Source: Bacteroidota bacterium (GTDB lineage: Bacteria; Bacteroidota; Bacteroidia; Bacteroidales; Lentimicrobiaceae). From it: a DNA stretch of 19,722 bases. Below the pieces are notes generated by a model that was not told the origin of the DNA, did no database searches, and saw only the letters and a program-made list of their open reading frames with translations. Where the stretch lies: contig JAEYXG010000085.1 in the NCBI GenBank assembly GCA_023428585.1, forward strand, positions 1 to 19,722. Reading direction: 5' to 3'. This document shows positions 16,832-19,722 of this stretch, piece after piece. Within the stretch, counting starts at the first letter, position 1; each line of letters opens with the position of its first letter. The position numbers and the translations under genes were made by a program.

Positions 16832-17899
16832 ATGCCAATTTTTCAATCAATCGAACCACGAAAGGTCTTATTTCCTCTATTAATCCTTATTCTTCTCTTT
16901 AAAGGTCAAAATGTTGCAGCACAAAGTATTTCAGACTCTGCCGTTATGAATTTAATGGATAGTTTGAATATTTTAAAGGACCAACTGAATAACCAAAAGC
17001 AACAAGTACTTGCGTTATCAGCCGAACTTGAGAATAAGAATCGCAATCTTGAAGAACAGCTGCGTATACAACGTGAAAAAGAGATTCTTTTTCAGGAAAA
17101 AGAGATTATTTATCGTGAAGCAATCAACAGTACAATATTAGACAAGGTTAAACTTGAAGGGCAGATTGATTCACGCGATTCAAAGCTAGAAGGAAAGGAT
17201 CGTGAGATCAACCTTTTGAAAGAGAATCTTGACGACAAGAATCGCGACATTATGTCGCGAGTTTCTGAGATGCAAAAGATAATTCAGGGAAAAGAGCGGG
17301 CTGAAAACCGTATTGATACCCTACAGATGAATTTATTGGAGAAAGAAAAGATGCTCATTAAAACCAGTGAGCAATTAAAATATTCCGAACTCAAGGTAAA
17401 GGACTGTGAATCAAGATATACTACAGTAACCAACAGGAAGAAGAAAACCAGGGTTGTTCAGGGGTTTGCATTGAAAAATTACAGGACTCCTGATTATATA
17501 TTGGCGCCCAAAGATGTGAATAATCCTTCGGTATATGTCATCAACAATAAGAATTCCAGCAATGTGGAATTTGATTACGTTACAGGAGCAAGCTTCATGA
17601 TAATGGATCTTACCAAGCCAAACGGCACTTTGACATACGATATGGGATTTTTCCTCGGTTTTGGTGGGAATAACTTGTTCAAGAACTTCTATATTGGTCC
17701 AAATTTTAAGTTGTTTGACGTGCTTCACCTTAATTTAGGCGCCAATATTGCTGAATATGAGGTCTTGAAGGATGGTTTCAATGTTGGTGATGTGTTGGTT
17801 GCAGGTACTGCCATCCCTACTAACAGGGCCTGGAAGATCAATGCATATGCGGGTCTTACTTTCGATCTGGAACTAATTACCATGATTGGGAAGAGATAA
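16832..17899 (+). CDS. Secreted coiled-coil protein with C-terminal beta-rich domain, unknown function
   Basis: A 355-residue protein. The N-terminus is a signal peptide (hydrophobic LFPLLILILLFKG, likely cut after AAQ near residue 31). Residues ~38-195 form a long charged coiled coil rich in Glu, Lys, Leu and Gln, with partly repetitive segments such as RDSKLEGKDREINLLKENL. A basic patch (NRKKKTR, ~201-207) leads into a C-terminal domain (~210-355) with alternating hydrophobic and Gly residues (TYDMGFFLGFGG, FYIGPNFKLFDVLHLNLGANI, INAYAGLTFDLEL) that looks like a small outer-membrane beta-barrel or porin-like part. I infer an envelope protein with a periplasmic coiled coil; I do not recognise the family. 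I chose the ATG at 16832 because it fits the signal peptide and the promoter box just upstream. Confidence 0.7.
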   Translation: MPIFQSIEPRKVLFPLLILILLFKGQNVAAQSISDSAVMNLMDSLNILKDQLNNQKQQVLALSAELENKNRNLEEQLRIQREKEILFQEKEIIYREAINSTILDKVKLEGQIDSRDSKLEGKDREINLLKENLDDKNRDIMSRVSEMQKIIQGKERAENRIDTLQMNLLEKEKMLIKTSEQLKYSELKVKDCESRYTTVTNRKKKTRVVQGFALKNYRTPDYILAPKDVNNPSVYVINNKNSSNVEFDYVTGASFMIMDLTKPNGTLTYDMGFFLGFGGNNLFKNFYIGPNFKLFDVLHLNLGANIAEYEVLKDGFNVGDVLVAGTAIPTNRAWKINAYAGLTFDLELITMIGKR

Positions 17900-17964
17900 G
17901 ACAATTCGTCTACATAAATTTAGTACTTTCAATCCGCTTTACATCAGATATAAAACACAACGCC

Positions 17965-18438
17965 ATGATAGTATTGGTTTATGATTCACTTTTCGGGAAT
18001 ACAGCACAGATAGGGCATTCTATGGCTGATGAGGTGAAAACCATTGGCTTTGATGTGCGGGAGATGAATGTAAATGAAGCCGACTTTGAATTACTTGTGA
18101 AAGCAGAATACATGCTTATTGGCTCTCCAACCCAGGCATTCAGTGCCAGCAAACCAATGCTCGAATTCCTTGGGAAGGTAACCTCTGAGAGTGTGAACAA
18201 CAAAAAGGTCATTGTATTCGACACACGTATTGATATTGACACAATCAAGAGCAAATTCCTTCGCTGGCTAGTGAACAGAGGGGGTTACGCCACTGCAACA
18301 ATTTCAAGGATATTGAAAAAAAAAGGAGCTAAAATTGTGAGCTGCGAAGGATTCCTGGTAGCAGACAAGGAAGGGCCTCTTTTAGAAGGTGAGAGAGAAC
18401 GGGCTGCCCAATGGATACGTTCCATTATTCAAAAATAG
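17965..18438 (+). CDS. Flavodoxin family protein
   Basis: A 157-residue protein with the flavodoxin fold. The FMN phosphate-binding loop is at the N-terminus (LVYDSLFGNTAQIG, residues 4-17), and GSPTQAFSASKPMLEFL (~53-70) matches the second FMN loop, though the usual aromatic residue in SPTY/W is replaced by Gln. The rest follows the alternating beta/alpha order (KKVIVFDTRI, GAKIVSCEGFLV). It is probably a cytoplasmic FMN electron carrier or a small FMN-dependent reductase or protoporphyrinogen-oxidase-like protein; which of these is not resolved. It lies 65 bases after the coiled-coil gene and is convergent with the peroxidase gene, so it may be read as a unit with the former. Confidence 0.85.
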   Translation: MIVLVYDSLFGNTAQIGHSMADEVKTIGFDVREMNVNEADFELLVKAEYMLIGSPTQAFSASKPMLEFLGKVTSESVNNKKVIVFDTRIDIDTIKSKFLRWLVNRGGYATATISRILKKKGAKIVSCEGFLVADKEGPLLEGERERAAQWIRSIIQK

Positions 18439-18479
18439 CAATTCCATGCCATTTGATGTTGAGGCCTCTTCAATGATCA

Positions 18480-19655
18480 TCAGTATCTTCCTTTAACCTC
18501 TATGTATTCCTTTCCATCAGGAAAGACATCAGGTGCCGAAAATAGTTGATTATTCAAGAATTCTTCATCTGTCAATGATTGAAGAAATGCTTTCAGATTA
18601 TTCTTTTCAATAGGAGTTAACTGAATTCCACCATTGGCAACATGATGCATCAGGGGACTAATATGCTCTGACATCTTAACTTCATGAGAGTAAAAATTGA
18701 CCACCTCATCCAAAGTCCTGAAACGACCATCATGCATAAATGGGCCACCTGCGGTGATATTCCTTAATGTAGTTGCTTTATATGCTCCGATGTCTGCAAC
18801 ACTAGCTGTGATGGAATACCTGTCATCAGAACCGTCAAATACACTATCCTTGCCATTATTGTAAAAAAGGTTAGTGGTAAACATAGGATTTCCACTGCTT
18901 CCATGGCAGTGAAAACAGTCGGCACCTTCTTCAGTAGTAAATAAAATAAAGCCCTCCAACTCCTCCGTTGTCAATTGAACATCTCCACGCATATACTTAT
19001 CAAAACGAGAATTGGCAGAGATTAAAGTTCTTACAAACTGGGCAATAGCCATGGCAATTCTATTGGCTGTTACTTTAGTTGATCCAAATGCTTTATAAAA
19101 CAGTTCAGGGTACCCATCGATGCTTTGAATGAGGGCAACTGTTTGAGCTGTATCACCTGCCAGTTCAGCTGGATGAACTATTGTGTGAAGTACAATACTC
19201 TCAATACTGCCGGTATATGAAGCGCCTGCCAATGCAGCAACACTGCCATTCCATGTATAGCCGTTCTGATTCCAAACCAGGTTTACAAGGGGTAAAGCCG
19301 CATGACTGGTTGGCACCCCTTTTATTCCTATGGGCATTCCCTCAGGAAATGCTGGATTGCCTGTGCCGGGCCTGAAATTATTAGCCTGTACATGGCAGCT
19401 TCCACAGCTCATAAGTGAATCATATTCGGTTCTTCCTGATAACCTGCCATCATAAAACAGGAATCTGCCTAATGCAATCCCTTCCACAGTCATTGGATTG
19501 TTATCAGGAATATTTAACTGTGTAGGAAAGTAGGGAGGAATTTCAATGGTATATGGTGTGGTCACCCATCTAGGTATGTCAGGCTCCTTATCTTTACAGG
19601 AACATAATACCATGGATAACATTACCAGGCTAATAAATAAACCACGCTTTGGCAT
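18480..19655 (-). CDS. Di-haem cytochrome c peroxidase (MauG/CcpA family) lipoprotein
   Basis: A 391-residue protein, counting from the ATG at 19653-19655. That start gives a compact lipoprotein signal (MPKRGLFISLVMLSMVLCSC) with the lipid-anchored Cys20; an ATG 10 codons upstream (19685) is possible but would overlap a putative -7 box. Two c-type haem motifs are present, CGSCH (Cys84, Cys87, His88) and CFHCH (Cys247, Cys250, His251). The conserved FMHDGRFRTLDEVV block (~306-319) follows, and NQNGYTWNGSV matches the usual WxG region between the haems. The family reduces hydrogen peroxide with electrons from cytochromes in the periplasm, or oxidises other substrates in the MauG branch; the exact substrate is uncertain. 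The whole gene is inside the window. It is convergent with the flavodoxin gene, with a 41-base gap. Confidence 0.92.
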   Translation of the reverse strand: MPKRGLFISLVMLSMVLCSCKDKEPDIPRWVTTPYTIEIPPYFPTQLNIPDNNPMTVEGIALGRFLFYDGRLSGRTEYDSLMSCGSCHVQANNFRPGTGNPAFPEGMPIGIKGVPTSHAALPLVNLVWNQNGYTWNGSVAALAGASYTGSIESIVLHTIVHPAELAGDTAQTVALIQSIDGYPELFYKAFGSTKVTANRIAMAIAQFVRTLISANSRFDKYMRGDVQLTTEELEGFILFTTEEGADCFHCHGSSGNPMFTTNLFYNNGKDSVFDGSDDRYSITASVADIGAYKATTLRNITAGGPFMHDGRFRTLDEVVNFYSHEVKMSEHISPLMHHVANGGIQLTPIEKNNLKAFLQSLTDEEFLNNQLFSAPDVFPDGKEYIEVKGRY

Positions 19656-19682
19656 CTCGAAAAAACTATTAACTCCTGATTC

Positions 19683-19690
19683 CAATACTA
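19683..19690 (-). promoter_or_regulatory. Possible -7 promoter box for the peroxidase gene
   Basis: On the minus strand the sequence is TAGTATTG, one base away from TAnnTTTG, 27 bases before the preferred ATG at 19655. The spacing resembles the other candidate boxes in the window. No clear -33 element is seen before the edge. Confidence 0.25.
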
Positions 19691-19722
19691 TTAATGGATT
19701 GTTGAAACATTGAATACAATGA

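Noticed and set aside
18454..18479. Imperfect hairpin between the flavodoxin and peroxidase genes
   Set aside because: Two 4-bp stems with a bulge and no T-run on either strand; too weak to call a terminator.

Overview
The window looks like a chromosomal stretch from a member of the Bacteroidota, probably class Bacteroidia; I cannot name the genus. The reasons are the low G+C content, start codons without Shine-Dalgarno sequences, upstream boxes resembling the Bacteroidota -7 element TAnnTTTG, and typical families: a DUF4382 lipoprotein, a four-PAS hybrid histidine kinase and a di-haem peroxidase lipoprotein. No phage, transposase, integrase, tRNA, rRNA or CRISPR array is visible.

Layout. 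Positions 1-3998 (minus) hold one very long gene that runs off the left edge. Its last ~460 visible residues are a pyruvate,phosphate-dikinase-type ATP-grasp plus phosphohistidine domain, preceded by about 870 residues I do not recognise. Divergent from it is a compact plus-strand run: an FNR-like reductase, rlmN and a MATE efflux transporter (4104-7199). Next come a DUF4382 lipoprotein (7426-8226) and, convergent with it across a perfect 30-bp palindrome, a secreted protein with an HExxH zinc-protease motif (8301-9068, minus). An SRPBCC protein and a 1210-residue hybrid histidine kinase (9258-13458) follow as a plus-strand pair. The kinase gene meets a secreted SnoaL/DUF4440-like gene (13509-14054, minus) at a hairpin terminator that folds over the kinase stop codon.

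Positions 14055-14918 are mostly non-coding. They hold a candidate 49-residue basic small protein with a good upstream promoter match, and an unusual ~100-bp inverted repeat built from 11-bp units. The right part has an AlkD-family DNA glycosylase (14919-15638), a YD/MORN-like repeat protein (15715-16587, minus), a secreted coiled-coil protein (16832-17899), a flavodoxin (17965-18438), and a di-haem cytochrome c peroxidase lipoprotein (18480-19655, minus).

Most of the window is ordinary housekeeping or envelope content with no single pathway linking it. The parts most worth a second look are the long hairpin at 14687-14788, the N-terminally extended dikinase, and the small basic protein with its leader. 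I see no convincing multi-gene novel system.
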